Positions 20,790-35,200 of a DNA stretch of 64,000 nt are shown piece by piece (position 1 is the first letter of the stretch; each line of letters starts with the position of its first letter). The stretch comes from Strongylocentrotus droebachiensis. Taxonomy: Eukaryota > Echinodermata > Echinoidea > Camarodonta > Strongylocentrotidae. The notes beneath the pieces are model-generated. The model did not search any database. It was not told the origin of the DNA and saw only the letters and a program-made list of their open reading frames with translations. The DNA lies in the NCBI GenBank assembly GCA_035222895.1, contig JAVYIG010000062.1, positions 257,501-321,500 of the forward strand, given 5' to 3'. The translations under genes and the position numbers were made by a program.

Positions 20790-21640
20790 GACTCGGTCAC
20801 ATTACCTCAGATTTTGAAAAAAAATCATGGATTTAGATCATGCTGCAATCATAATTATAAACCTTTAGTGGTGCGTTTATTGACCAGATTTTTGGCTAGA
20901 ATCAGATTTCTCAAACGTCTTTCAGGCAAATTTAGAAGGTGATAAACGCAAAGCCTTTTTTAAAGGTCTTTAGATATGGGCATACCTAAAGACGCAAAAA
21001 GGTGTGTTTTGAATGTGACATACAGCCAGAATCACGTCTCTGAGAGATGATAAGCGCAAAGCTGTTTTGAACCCCACATACAAATCGGACCACCCAGGTT
21101 AATTTCCGGTTCGGAGGCTAGTGCGCGCCTTGTGTTGTGTTGTGTACAAGCATGTGTGTGTAGTTGACTTCCGAGAAACTGTCAGCTTCCCGGGTCAAAC
21201 GGCGCAAAACAGCTGCGCAGACACAAGGCCTTTATTTTTAATCGGGAAGAGGCGATAAACGCGACATCCCGCAGATCACTTTCGTATAGTGGGGTTCGAT
21301 AGTGGGGTATGATAGTGGGGTACGATATATACATATCTAGTGGCAAGACCCAATACACGCACCCATATGACAGTCAGGAATCCCATGACTTTTACAAGCC
21401 GATGGACTGTCTGATTATCAAGATATCTATGATTGGAAATGTAAGTTTAATTTTCCGTTTTCTTAACGGTTTTTATAACATGACAGTCTATTGGGGAAAA
21501 TGAAAATGGTAAAGCAGGTCCCTCCAAGATTTTAACTTTTTTGAGGCACTTCATGATCCTTTTGAAGCGCAATTTATGTGGGTTTCAATGTTACACCATA
21601 TCACAGACGCTGATAACACGTAGGGCCATTCATCCCAGAT
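20790..21640 (+). repeat. Dispersed repeat family A, copy 2, with an internal insertion
   Basis: It matches 7930-8360 in two blocks: about 20791-20867 (GACTCGGTC..., CATGGATTTAG, ATAAACCTTTAG) and about 21360-21640 (GACAGTCAGGAATCC through TTTTGAAGCGCAATTT). The intervening roughly 490 bp (20868-21358) is absent from copy 1. It carries repeated GATAAACGC/GCGTTTAT motifs, including near both ends, suggesting that it is itself an inserted element. Confidence 0.75.
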
Positions 21641-21785
21641 TTACAATTGTTAAACGATGCCTTCACCGAAAGCCCTGGTATGAGGAGTAATGCCTTACCA
21701 AAGGGCACTAGCGCATCGACTTGGTTTCGAACCCGGGACTTCTTGTTACGAGACCGATGCTCTACCACGGAGCCATCGCGCCTCC
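21641..21785 (-). mobile_element. tRNA-derived SINE
   Basis: On the minus strand, GGAGGCGCGATGGCTCCGTG with GTAGAGC is an A-box region, CGGTCTCGTAACAAGAAG is an anticodon-like arm, and CCCGGGTTCGAAACC is the B box and T arm. It continues into the shared SINE body (TAGTGCCCTTTGGTAAGGCA). The preserved A and B boxes suggest a fairly young copy. No intact acceptor stem was seen. Confidence 0.78.
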
Positions 21786-21979
21786 GTATTCGCATTGGCA
21801 TAAGAAAATAATAATTCGATAAATAATGGAAGGGGAAAGGTATTTCCTCATCTAAAAATATGGAGCACATTGGCAGCAGCATCATGCAATGGATATAAAT
21901 AGGGTTTTCTAATATTCATAACGTTTCGTTCATAATATGTGTTAAATTAATTGGTGAAAGTTTCATTTGAGTTCTTCAA

Positions 21980-22013
<34 letters not shown>

Positions 22014-22550
22014 CATATATATAATATCATTTATTATATATATATATATATATAATATCACTTATTATGCTTTCGTCTTGTACACGAGACACAGAACTAT
22101 CTGTTTGAGCTTGATGGTTTTGCACAAGTTCACTTGACTCCATTAAGCTGTGCTCGAGCATCATATGTTAATGTTAAAAGCTGCAGGCGTACGTGTAGGT
22201 CACTTCATTTCAATTATAACATATGAATAATCACAATGTAATATATCATAAAAAAGGGAAACAATCGTATTACATAAAACCTTCAAGTAATATGTCCACC
22301 GCCTACAGTTGGAATAATAATAACCAACGGAAATTCAATTTTCTACATGTAGATCTGTAACAATAGAAAGACGCGATGAAGTCATAGAGCGGTCCGAATA
22401 AACTGCTATAAATGCATCAAAAACACATTTGTGTGTATTTCGACAACCCTATCGTTTAATTTTGTTTACTACTTCTAATGCTTATTATTCTTATATGTTA
22501 GTTTTATACTGTTTTTTTACATTTGCTAGTGAGCTTTGGTGATATTCATT
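21786..22550. other. Non-coding stretch with TA microsatellite
   Basis: TA runs lie at about 21980-22010 and 22035-22053. Nothing else was recognised. The 3' flank of the receptor gene reaches into this interval. Confidence 0.6.
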
Positions 22551-22553
22551 ATT

Positions 22554-22559
22554 TTTATT
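22554..22559 (-). terminator. Candidate poly(A) signal of the receptor gene
   Basis: AATAAA on the minus strand about 155 bp beyond the stop codon. It is the nearest canonical hexamer downstream on that strand, but in AT-rich DNA the match alone is weak evidence. Confidence 0.4.
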
Positions 22560-22639
22560 TCCGTGTATTACATTTTCACTCTGTTCAGGACCAGGACGTT
22601 AAACATTTTGTATATACAATATATATCTGATTCTTGTAA

Positions 22640-22682
22640 TCCTGATTAAATATATTTCAATAAAATTAATAAATAAACAAAA
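22640..22682 (+). mobile_element. Possible LINE 3' tail abutting the receptor 3' end
   Basis: TTCTTGTAATCCTGATTAAA followed by TTTCAATAAAATTAATAAATAAAC on the plus strand resembles a truncated retrotransposon 3' end with a short A-rich repeat. It would overlap the antisense 3' UTR of the receptor. Weak. Confidence 0.35.
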
Positions 22683-22714
22683 AATTCAAAATCTATCAGT
22701 TCTACATGGTATCT

Positions 22715-23273
22715 TCACCAATCTACACCAGCATTATCATACGAAGCTCTAGGAAGTCTCTCCGGCGGAGCTAGGCGCACTGTCTCTGGGCGGAATCCGC
22801 TGGAGTCCGAGTTGGACAAGGGTCGTATTGCTGAGCTGAGCTTGAACGTGGAACTGGGTTGTCCAGAACCGGAACTGCCCGCAGAGGGCGTCGTGAAAGA
22901 TTTAGGTAAGCAGCATTTGAACTGGGAACGCCATATTCTGCGCACCTGAGGCTGTCTGACGCAATAGAGCATGAAGATGAAATACCCCTGCAGAGAGTTC
23001 AGTACGGTGAAGAGTCCTTGCACAACCGCACTGGCCGATTGTATGATGCTGAGATAACCAAGAGACCACGTGAGACCCATTAGAATCATGATGCAAACTG
23101 CGTTCTGGAAACGTCGAATCCGCTGGCGCTTATCTGCCGAGTCAAGGTGTCTTCCTTTCATAGTTTTGTTCAGTCGCATGATGACCCGAACAAAGATGAC
23201 AAAGTTGAAGATCATGACGACACCAATAGGTATCAGGAGACCACCAACCAGAGGCCAGAAGGCAGGGAAGCAG
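22715..23273 (-). CDS. Receptor exon 18: TM5-TM7 and cytoplasmic tail, with stop codon
   Basis: Acceptor TTGTGTTACAG/C at 23274; the stop TGA is 22717-22715. Residues about 1125-1310. C1126 is the second extracellular loop cysteine. TM5 contains FWPLVGGLLIPIGVVMIFNF, TM6 contains NAVCIMILMGLTWSLGYLS, and TM7 contains GLFTVLNSLQGYFIFMLYC. The WSLGYLS and LNSLQGYFIF motifs are hallmarks of adhesion GPCRs. The tail has an intracellular CC pair (QFKCCLPKS), suited to palmitoylation, and a Ser/Gly-rich stretch. Confidence 0.96.
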
Positions 23274-26200
23274 CTGTAACACAATATATAAATCAAATAA
23301 AACATCATCTTACTCGGGTTTCTGTTTTTGAATTTAGTTTATAACACGATCACCAAGACTTGAGATAAATGTGCATCTCCTTCTGGAATGTGTGAACATT
23401 ACAATGATTAAATGATAATAATAATAATAACAATATTAACAACAAATGCAAGGATGATAATGTTACATTTAGTATAAAGCGTCTTTTTATTAGCCCATAA
23501 ACGAGAAATGCTATTAATAAAAAAAAGAGAAAGAACATTATCATAGGAAGCTTATATTTAGGTTTTTAATTAGAAAGTGTTCCTTTCACCATTGAGTCCA
23601 TTGCGCATGTCCATAATCAACATTAACATACATGAATATGTATAAGGTTCGTAAACAATCGCATATGAGATATATAGCATAATGCAGAAGTGATGTCAAT
23701 TGCACTACCTTCGACGGCGGAGGAATAAAAAAAAAACAGATGTGTAAACAAATATATTCTGCATGATAAAACTTACAAATCCGTCTGTGCGTAATACTGT
23801 CTCGAAGCACCTGCAGTAATCCCGACTATTAACAAAGGGCAACCTACAAAAAGAACAAACAATATGATAGTGGTCAAGTTCATATTAGTCCTGTTCTTCC
23901 TCTCCCTGTCTATTCCCTCTTCTTTCTTATTTCTATATTTCGTTCCTTTTCTTCTCTCAGCAAGTGACATTTATATTATACATTTGCTTATCCATTTCGG
24001 CTTCGTTATTGATATTTATTATGTTTTTAATCTTGGATAATTTCAACGAATTATTTTAAAATGTGTAATAATAATTTGATATGTTTATGCTACTTGATTG
24101 TCTGTTATCTTCCTTAAAAAGTGCATGTAGTTTTTATGGATTTTCAGGGCCTTATGAAAGAAAGACCAACTTTTGTTGAATGGGATATCCTGATGAAACA
24201 TACATGAAGTAAAATAATTAAAAGGAAATGAAATAAAATGAAATAAAACAAAAATAGAATGAATTGAAAGGAAATAAAATGGGTTCAGTAATGTTTTCAG
24301 AACATTTTTACTACATATAAGAGGCTTAAAACAGGTCATAATACACTAACTTGCTTTATCGGCGTCCTAACGGTCAGACACACCTTCAGAAAACCCAGTA
24401 AAGCCCAATGCTCTGAAAACGGCAAATAACGCACATTGAATATTGTGCCCTCTTGTTTATTGCGTGACAACTGCTGTTGATATGTCTATTTTATAAAATT
24501 CTGTAGATACATTTATTGCATATGATTGCCTAAGGAACGAAGGAGGGGGCACAACACATGTCCCATCCCCCATTCTGTGACGCCCTAATATTAATGCATG
24601 GAGCAGATGAAAGCTTACCCCAAGCGATCAACGAAGCTTTCCTCATAAACTGTGGCAAATAGGTATTGAGAACCAGTATGAAGAGATTATACATGTTGAA
24701 GCCCTCAACGGCCATCCAAAAAATAGATGCCAGGGTGAAATATTGGAGAAATGCAGCCAGGATTGCGCAAGGGAGAGGGGAGACCTCAGTTACATCTCGT
24801 TTAGTGTCCACTGATATCATCACTAGAAAGACCACATAGAGTCCTAGTAAAGCACAGCAGAGGGATAGGAGAATCTGGTTGGGTTTACGGTCTCGAAGCT
24901 TCCTGAGAGACGAGAAAGGGGAACCAGAAGAAAGTAGTTTATACTCTGTGAATACTGCATTACCATAATAAAATAACTAAATTCATGAACAAATTTACGA
25001 TTTCCTTAATTCCACTAAAATGACTTTTAAACGAACTTGTGGAAGTCTCAAGCTGACTTGAAATAACCTTTCGCAGGAGAGAATTTTTGTTTTATTTCTT
25101 TCAATTCGGGTTCGGGTTCGGAAAATCACATTCTTTTCTCAGTACCTAACCATTGACAGCCTTATTTAGAAGCGGTCTTCATTGATGACGATCAATAATA
25201 TCGTCTTCGTAGTAACATTTATTTATTTTATTACATGAAAATGTCTATGAATGAAACACAAAAGAATACGAATTTAAGCGGGTTCAAATTCTTCTCCATG
25301 TGCTGAACAAGAATGGTTTATTTTTATTTGTAATGACAATGTAACATAATAATTTGGCACTTAGTAATAATACTCACTTGTTTGTGGCATATGTCAAGAT
25401 TGTGATAACAAGGCCCCATATTGATATCAGGCAACCAACATAACTAATGATCTCAAGGATGAAATCTGTTTCAACTGATAATTTTTCTCCTCCATAGATA
25501 TCCTGTAACGGAAAGAAAAATGAAGGTTTGAAATGTTATCAATTCTGAAATCGTCCACTTTGATAAACAAAGGTTAGCCCTTATTTTTGTTATTTGAATG
25601 TCAAATCTCGCATGTACTCGCTGAATCTCCATCGGTGGAGGTTCGAAATATACAAAGGAAAAGCAAAATGCTACCAATATTGAACTCGATTAAAGAAAGA
25701 GAATAAAATACATTAAATTATTCTCTGGGAAAAGAACTTAGTTTTTTATTATTATTATTATTATTATTACCCCAGTGTTTCTAGGTATCCATTATAAATC
25801 CATGGGTCGAGAGGAACACATGAGAACAAATTTTGTCCAAGGGTGGAAGCACAGGAAAGGATCGAATCGTGAATACGACCTCTCGTATGTGAGTCAATAG
25901 TACAGAATCTTGCCGATTTAATAGTTAATAATCTCAACCACCGTGATCTCCACCTACTTCCTGCAAGCCGAAGATGACGTGATCTCCGAACTTCAAAGCC
26001 CTTAGGCTGGGCGTCCGAGTTCGTTGATAACGCCATCTTCGTCTTGTTTTATTCGGAAAATATAAGTAAACCAAACCAAACCAACAAAATATTGAAGAAA
26101 ATATACCCACTTCGTACACCTTTGATAAGGACACGAAACTTTGGGTCAAGACATTTTTATTTTAAAATGTAGTTGATAAACCGTAAGATAATAACAACTT

Positions 26201-29200
26201 AAGACTGTTGTAAAAGTCCGTTTCCACTAAATCAAATGAGTTATACATGGGAATTACTAAAATCTTGGTTAATAATTAATTTAACGTATACGACCAACAT
26301 GTTTTATTTTTCATTTCAGTTATTTTTCCACATTCCAGTTTTTAAAAAGGAATTAAAATACGAATAATATATACCTAATAAGAAGACAAGCAAGTGACAA
26401 TGGGGAATATAAGATGATAAACCAGTATGTGGAGGAGGAAAAATAAAAGCAAACTTAAGTTGCTTTTCAGCATTAATCTCAATATAATAATATCACATTG
26501 TAAACATTATAAAACATAATAGGGGCAGTCATTCAAATCCCCATTACTGAGCTACGAAGAGAATTACATATTTAACAATGAGTGTTTTTTTTATAACAAA
26601 TTCGTTTGAAAGCTTTGGAGTGATACAAAATCTTTAATGTCATCTGTTAATCCATTACAGAAGATTTGGCCTATGTACCTCACACTTTGTTTGTCCTTAG
26701 GCAGTTTTACAGAATATAGAAGTTAGTTTATGCAAGCTTTTGGGGTTGTTTTATGGATATAATCTTTTGATATACAGTCAAACCTGTCTACAGCGACCGC
26801 CCAAAGGAAACATAAAAAGGAGCCTTTGTAGACAGGTGTTCTTTGTAGACAGGTTCCTTTAGTACATGATTCAATCAAAAATCATTTTCAAGGGAAACAA
26901 CAAATGTGTCCTCGGTAGACAGGTGGTCTTTGTAGACAAGTGGTCACTCAAGCAGGTTTGACTGTATATCAGGCACTATACTTTCGAGGCAAAGACATGT
27001 CAACATATTTAAACACAAACTCTCGACTGGCAGATTTAGCCTGCTCAATTCAGTAAAAAGATTAAGAATGAATCAGTGTACGTGAAGATATTTCAGACGA
27101 AGAGTTAAACACGTACCATGAGAATTCCGAAGTTAGTCAGATGATTACACTCGCATTCAATCCTGTCACTACTCTCATTACTCGTCTTGAAGCATCCACG
27201 TTGAGACCAGGCATTTTCGTCAAAGTCCCAGGATACACACGAAGCATTGGTCCCATTCTGGAAATAAAGATAAAGTAGAAATTCTCGACAATGAAATACG
27301 ATATAATTCATTGTTAATGTAAATTGGTCTTGTTTTGTTGATGGATCTATGAAGTTCTTTGCTGCATTTACACCAAAAAAATATTCAAATCATCCTATGA
27401 AATCAGAGTCAAAAGTTTACATCATACTCTCGAGATTTGTCTTACGTTTCCTCGCCCCGCTACCATCAATTCATTTATGTCTCATTTTACAAATACGCGA
27501 AGCGATTCTGTATTTCCTATAAGATCTATACATTATTGTCCAATCTACTTACTGGATTCACAGGAGTAAACGATATCCTGACTGGTTCGCTCAAACCCTC
27601 CACCTTCTCGTTATTAAGAGACGCTGATATGATCCTCGAATTCAATGTTCGATTGAATTCCTCCTCATCTTTGTTGAGCTGTGCAATCCCCGTGTCCTGG
27701 AACAGAGATGGCACGCGATACGTCGTGATGACGAGACGCCCTCTGCGTCCAGAGAACGTGTCCGCTAAACCCGGTGGGAGGAAGAGTGCAGCCTGTGCTT
27801 GGGTGGCATTTGGCTCTTCCGTTAGGTCACCTCTTTCAACGTTGAAGCCTTCGTCAGAGATGCTCTCAGCGTCATCGGTGACAGCCATAAAGACAGTATA
27901 ACCCTGGCTTAAATCATCCGGGCTCACATCAAGTACCTGAAACGGAAAGACCAAATGAGCGAATGTTTTTTTTAAAGATATTGTGCAATTGCGAACAATA
28001 GCCATTTCAGGTATGAACAGAAAATTATTGACAGCTGGTCACATAAAAAGTCCCTGCAAGGTGAGCCCCAAATAGGCAAATCGAATTGGTTCGCTATTGC
28101 TTAGAAGAAAATAAAAGTAATTGTACGTTTTTAACATGTATATGAGAGCCATTTTAACACACCAAATATTGAAGTATGAAAATGAGCACTTATATCAGCG
28201 AAAAATGATATTGCATGACAAAAAAACAACTAGAACTAGAAGCTAGCCTGACTCTAAAAGAATTATTCTAAAAATCAAAGAAGTTATGTCATGGCAAACC
28301 ACCCTCTAGGCCGACTACCCCCCGGGACAACTACCCCCGGACAACTATCCCCAGACAACTTCACCCTAGGACAACTACCCCCTAGAATAGTTGTGCGGGG
28401 GTAGTTGTCCTAGAGGATGGTTGTCGTAGGGGTGGTTGTCTTGGGGTAGTTTCCCGGGAGGACTTTTCCGGGGGTAGTTGTCCTAGGGGTAGTTGTCTGG
28501 GGGTAGTTGTCCGGGGGTATTTGTCCCGGGGGTAGTCGTCTGGGTGGCTATCCGGGGGTGGATGTCCAGAGGGTAGGTGTTTAAAACAGTAAAATTTATT
28601 TTTGTTTGTCAGTTACTGACAGCAATTGTAATGGATAATTTGATAAATTCGTTGAAAATTCACAAAACTCCTACCAGACATGGCGTACACGAAGGTTTTT
28701 TAAACTGTTAACCCTTTTTTACTCGACCCAGTTGAGGAAAATGGATACCTGGTAAGAATTAATTCGATAAAATGCTAAAGCTCCATAACGGCAGCCATGC
28801 TCAAGCCGGGGTAATAACTGTTGAACGCCAGGAGTGTAAAGTTTGACATACTTAAGCGCTATACAAGAACCCACTATCATTATTATTAAAAATACCTAAT
28901 CGCTCAGTCGCTAAGACAGCGAAAGTATAGATTGTAAAATCTTATATGGCACTTTTTTCTTAACTTCTATGGCATGTCTCTTCCTCTAAAACAATTGAAA
29001 ATACACAAACTGTCTCCCCTACCTCAGCGGCAACGTTGGTTTCTACAAACCGGCTACTGCCATTTTCCACTTCTACGACAGCTAGCTGTGCTTCGAGAGC
29101 CAAGACTACACGGCTTGGCGAGCTATTCTCTTCCTCCGCCATACCAAGCAGTTCGTCAGATAAGGCTGCGATGTTATCTACAATTTCTACTATAGATTCA

Positions 29201-32200
29201 GTCACCTATGGTTCCAGAAAATGAAATATCAGTTGATTAACACGCAATATTTGTGATAGTATCGTGACAGAATAATTCTGAAGACCTTTCCCCTATTCCC
29301 TAAGTGTTTGTAAGTGACCCGTGAAAGTATCACCTTAACAACTCTCATTATTACTACACATCTCGTGAACCGAGACTAACATTGTGTAAGGATAATTTTA
29401 AACATTTATAATAAATAGAAAAGGGTCCCATAAACTTTTTTTTTTTCTAGGCACTTTTAGATATGAAATACCGACTAGAGCAGAATAACCGTACTATAGT
29501 TCAAGAAAAGTTTAGTTACTATTCAGTTAAGGGGCTCCTCACAGCATCCAGCTGTAGCAGCAGTTAAAAAATAAAATGATTATATAAATAAACCCAAACT
29601 ACTAAAAAAACGATACCCACCTGTGTTTCTGTAGAATTTATTCCAGTAATATCCTCAAGAAGTTTTGCAACTACATTGAGACCCTCTATGGAGATGTTCT
29701 GGCCCCTGCTTGTGACGTCTTCCAACCCTTCAGCGACTTTTGCTGCGTTATCTGAAGTGATTTCTACCTGCGAAATCAAGTGCAGAATGTTATCAAACAG
29801 GGTAAAAATATAAGCAAATGGCGAGTAAAGAAACGTTCACCCTGAGAGGGTTGTACTGTTTAGATATGAATGGAACTGATTATTAACAAAGGAAAAGGAA
29901 AACAGAAAAAGAGGAGAAAGGTGCACTGAGAGGTAGCTTCAACATGTTCAAAGTGCTATTACATAGAGAGAGTGAGAGAGAGAGAGAGATAGAGAAGGAT
30001 AAAGCGACAGAGAGACAGAGTAAAATATAGAGAGACGTATAGAGAGAGATACAGAGAGAGAGAAAGACAGAAAGACAGAGAGACAGACAATGAGAGAGAG
30101 AGAGACAGCGATATACGGACACAGAAAGAGAGAGAGATAAAAAGATAAAGAGACAGAGAGACAAAGAGAGAGAGAGAGAGTGAGAGAGAGAGAGGGGAGA
30201 GAAAGCTAGCCAAATATGACTACTTTGAGAATAAAATGGGAATTATTTTTTAAACCATAGACCATGGGTTTTCCTCAAGAACTAAATTAAAAGTTTACAC
30301 TCCAATTTCATTTCAAAATTATTTCTATTCCAATTCCTTTTCATTCCAATTCCATAACTATTTCAATTTAAGTTCAGACTGACTTGTAGAATTATTTAAG
30401 ACGATTGACAACAAATATAGAATAGGTCTCAATGGCTTCGCCATGATATTGATTCCCCTCCAAATAATTTAGTTTGAATGCCAAAAACATTTTTTCAAAA
30501 TTATGATCCTTGAATTCAAGAATATACTGACGTTTTTCAGGATCTCAAGAATCTCTTCAGCAGTCAAGTTCCTTCCGCAGTTCATCTCTTGTATAACCCA
30601 GTAACATGCACTGGTATAATCTCCTTCACATACACCTTCTACAGGCTGATCTCCTGTAAAACAAAAGTTCAATATTGATAAAGAAACTTTCCAGGAGTTC
30701 AAAATAACAATAATAATAATATTCCGTGTTTATATAGCGCCCAATACATCAATCCAACGATGTGCCTAAGCGCTTTATAGATATATTATTACCCCGTTCA
30801 TCGGAATCAGGCTTAACCGCACACAATGTATGCACATTTTCCACTCCCTGGAGAGCATTCCAGCCAGTCGTCATTTTACAAGCGCACACTTGCTCGTCCA
30901 ACCACATGAACTTTCGAATCCTACCGGGTACCCATTTAACACCTGGGTGGAGAGTAGCAAGTGCATGTAAATATCTTGCCAAAGGATATTAGTACCGTGT
31001 CGGGATTTGAACCCTCGACCTTCGCATCTCCAGTCAAGCGCCTTACACCACTCGACCACGACACTCATAGAGGTGTTGTAGCCGAGTGGTTTAAGCCCTT
31101 GACTGTAAATGCAAAGGTCGTGGGGGTTCGACCCCCTACACGGTACTTATGTAATTTGGCAAGGCATTCATCTATATTTGCTATACCCAAGTGGAGAGAG
31201 AAACGGGGACTTGGTAGGATGACCAAAGCCTTTGTGATATAAATTGCTTATCCCTACAAGATGACCATTCCCACTCCCCAGGGAGTGGAAATGGTGCCAA
31301 TCTTATGCGTAAATTAATCCAGTGACTGAGGTTATTACATTATTGAATAATTAAGTAAGTAATTAATTATATCATAGGAACATTCTAGGTCAATGATTGG
31401 TCACAACTGCAGGCATGACATTCACTACTGACTGCTCGGCAGTATAGCGCAAAAATATTGACCGGTCATAGTCTTTCTTCTTGGACGTACAATGCCAAGA
31501 CGCAATACCCTTTGACGGGTAAATTTCCCTAGACTCTATAAATATATACATTTCTATTGAATGTTGTTTGAGAATTGATACAGGGGATGAGGTGTGTTAA
31601 AAGAAATATTGACTGCTTATTCTGGGGGGTTTAAACTAGCTCCTAGGTTATCTCGAGCCTGCACAATGACCCTCGACTTCGTCTCGGGTCACAATACAAT
31701 TTCGAGATCACCTTGTCACATCATCATTAAAACAAATAATGCGGTTTTACTGCATCATAATGTGAACGAGGTTCAATCGCTCATGGTTTACGTGTTAAGC
31801 AAGGGGATATAAGACATACTGTAATTCTTCTTACTTTGTTCACTTCCCAAACACAAGTATCCAGAGAAAGCTTTGGATTTGACTAACCTCTCTCTGTATA
31901 GTATGGACAGGTGGCGTTGGTTGAGTTAGCTCTACCGTTGATGGCGCCGCTTTCAAACATTGCTATCGATCCGTACGCTGTCACGACCGTTGCCGATGGA
32001 CAGGTCACTGTCAAATAAAACATATGGACAAGGGTGAGTAATTCAAGAGGAGATTTTTTATTCAAATGTTTCATTTCCCCCTTTTAAGTATCATACTCTG
32101 ATCATACTTTTGATTTGATTATTTTTGTTATCGTAATACAATAGTGGCACAATGTGCTAATCAAATGATAATGAATGACCACACTTCGGAAAACGTGGGT

Positions 32201-35200
32201 GTAATCTATGATGGATGGATGAAACCATCGCATACTTTGAACTTCTTTATTTCAGCAGGGATTTATGAATGTTTTGAACGGTGCACATTCCCGATAGTTC
32301 ATTAGAGTTTTTCGTGGCTTTATTCAGAAAATACCACGTATATATAAACACGATCGCAAAACAAAATCAGGAAGTCAAACTGAGGCATTTAAAATTGTCC
32401 ATCTTCCTATTTAAATATGTGAACATGAAAAAAAAAAAAACGTATTACGTCTTCTGATTATGATTTTGATTGGATATACATTGGAATCGGCCAAGGAAAT
32501 GATTTCCTTGAAGTCTGTTCAATTGTATCAATAGAAATATAATAGAAATATTAAGTTTCTTTATTATATGTACGTATGTAAAAAAAAAAAAAAAAAAAAA
32601 ATAGGAATATTAAGTTTCTTTATTATATGTACATATGTAAAAAAATATAAAAAAAACATTTCATTGTTTGTATATTTTGTATTATACCTAACGTTTATAT
32701 GTTCTTTGATATTCTGTTATTATATTTGGAAAAAATGCAGAAATAAAATCAAATCAAATACAAAAAATGTAAAAATATGCCCTTTTTCGCATTCACCTGT
32801 ACTAAATGTTTGAATTGAGTCTGGGTCCATATATGTCGGGTCTGCCTCAGCAATGTCTACCAATGTAGCATGGATTCTCGATAATTGTTCCATATCTCGA
32901 AGGGTATTTCTGTCGACTACATCTATGACTACAGAGAACTCAGCAATGATGCTCCCTGCAGAGAGGGTGTTGACTTTCACCGATACTGTCTCTGTAAAGC
33001 GATTCCTCAAAGGCACTTGTATCTGAAAGCAACACAAAAAAGAACTCATAGGCTTTTTAACAAGAAGCGCCCCTCAGCAAATAGTACTATTGGAGTCACC
33101 GAGGCCCATAGTTTAACCGTACATCGAATAGAAGGCATGGTATATTTGTTTTATATCCTGCATCAAAAATTTATTTAAAACAACAAAAAAAAAAAAAAAA
33201 TAACATTTTAGGGAATAAAAAATTTAGAACAAAAATAATGTCAAATTTTATCTTAAAAGATTTAAAATATTTTGTTTTCATTAAATTAAAATTTTAAAAA
33301 AAAATTGATTCAATTCCAAAAAAAAATTCACATTTTTTTCTCAACTCCCAAATTAGTACTCTCATATAGTACTTTCTAAAAATAGGTCAAATATTTCTGG
33401 TCATGTGACGAGCTCTCAACCAATCGAAAGCCAACAAATTTTTGATGCAGGATATAATAAAAAAAAAATAATAATAATAATTATGATGATAAAGATGATG
33501 ATGATGATAATAGTAACAATAATAAAAAAATAACAACAATGATGATCTTTTTTTTTCTTCAGGGTAGCGCCGTCAGTATCAATACTGTTCTCCCTAAGGG
33601 CCCTGCAATCATTGATATTTACCCCGGTTTAAAGCCCTACTGTCCTACTTGTAGCTACTTGCTCCCTCTATATAGAAAACTTCCCCAATCGGTGCCTATT
33701 GGTCCCCCATGATCCTCTTTTTCTTATGTTAGTTGAGAGCTGAGTTGATGAGATAGCCACCTGTCAGTGACCTCGCTGTGTGGTCTAATCCCTTCTGGCC
33801 TAGTAGTTTTGACGGGTTTTTTTAAGCCAATCTACCGTGATAAGGCGCACGAGCATTCAAGAAATGTCTTTCTACCGGGTATCCAGTTACTACACCTGGG
33901 TGGAGAGTGTCAAAGGTAGATATGTGTTGGCTATGGACATGAACCATGTGATTCACAGTCCAGCGACGTATCCACTAGAGCATGACATTTAAAATAAAAT
34001 AATGTAGAAAGAGAGAGCAAGAAAGAGATGGAAGGCAACACGAAAAGATGATACGGAGCTCTTCGACACCTACCCTCTACTCGATGGTTCTTTTCTCTAG
34101 AATGTCAATAACTGATCCATTGCCCCCTGTCACTTTTGTTTGACCCCTCCTCCAAACCTCCCCAACCATCCTACACCCTCCTCCAGTGAAACTTATGTAC
34201 CCACGATGATTGGACCTACTACACTACCCATACAAATATCATACATATATCAAAACACTGACAGCCACAATTAGACACTGTGCTGTGGAAAATGTATAGT
34301 TTAGATGAAGATGGTAAATATAATATATATTTACCATCTTGGTAATGAGTATTAATGCATTACTAAAGGGCACGAGTACATTGGCGAGACCACTGCTCTG
34401 CCACTGAGCCGTCGCACCTCCTCAAAATACTTCTATGAACTATATATAACTATAAATGTATAATATCGGAATAGTTTTAGAAAGAAATATTTGACATGGG
34501 CATATTCCAAACGAAGAAATAAATGTGACAGTAATTGTGCTTGACAGAACGGTTTGTTCTGAAGAGCAAGATATGAAGTGGATGAAAATGGATTAAATCA
34601 TGACAAAGAAAACATGCTTACATAGTTCACCAATTCTGTTACGATTTGAATGAAATAGGAAGATGTTCTATCTGTCAGGCTACTGTTGAAAATCTTATTA
34701 AGAAACGTTGCGACTACAATGTACGTATCAACAGCTGAAAACAAAATAAAGAGAGAATGAGTTAATTAGTAACTGAATCTAGGCATACACCGTAACGTAT
34801 AAGGTTGCCTTAATTGACAGAGGCGGCTGAAGGGTTTCGTAAAGTAATCTGACCAAAAAAAGAAAAACGGTTAGGATGAAAAAGCAACCAAAAATGTGTG
34901 TGCTTTGGGGGATGGTAGATACACAGAATCTTTGACATGTAAAAATAGAACGACGGGGGAGGGGTTCGGACTCCCGTAACACCCTCTCCGTGATTTTTAA
35001 AGCTCCTACTTTAAAACAAAAAATCCCATTTTCTTTAGAGACACGTGGTGTGCTTGGTCATACCAATAAGTCATACCAATTTGATTAATATTAATATTTT
35101 TTTAATTTACATTGAAATTTGACTTTGAAATGAAATTCACATAATTTCCTTCTCATTGACAATTTGGTTGACAACAAATAAATAGAACAGTTTAGTAAGT

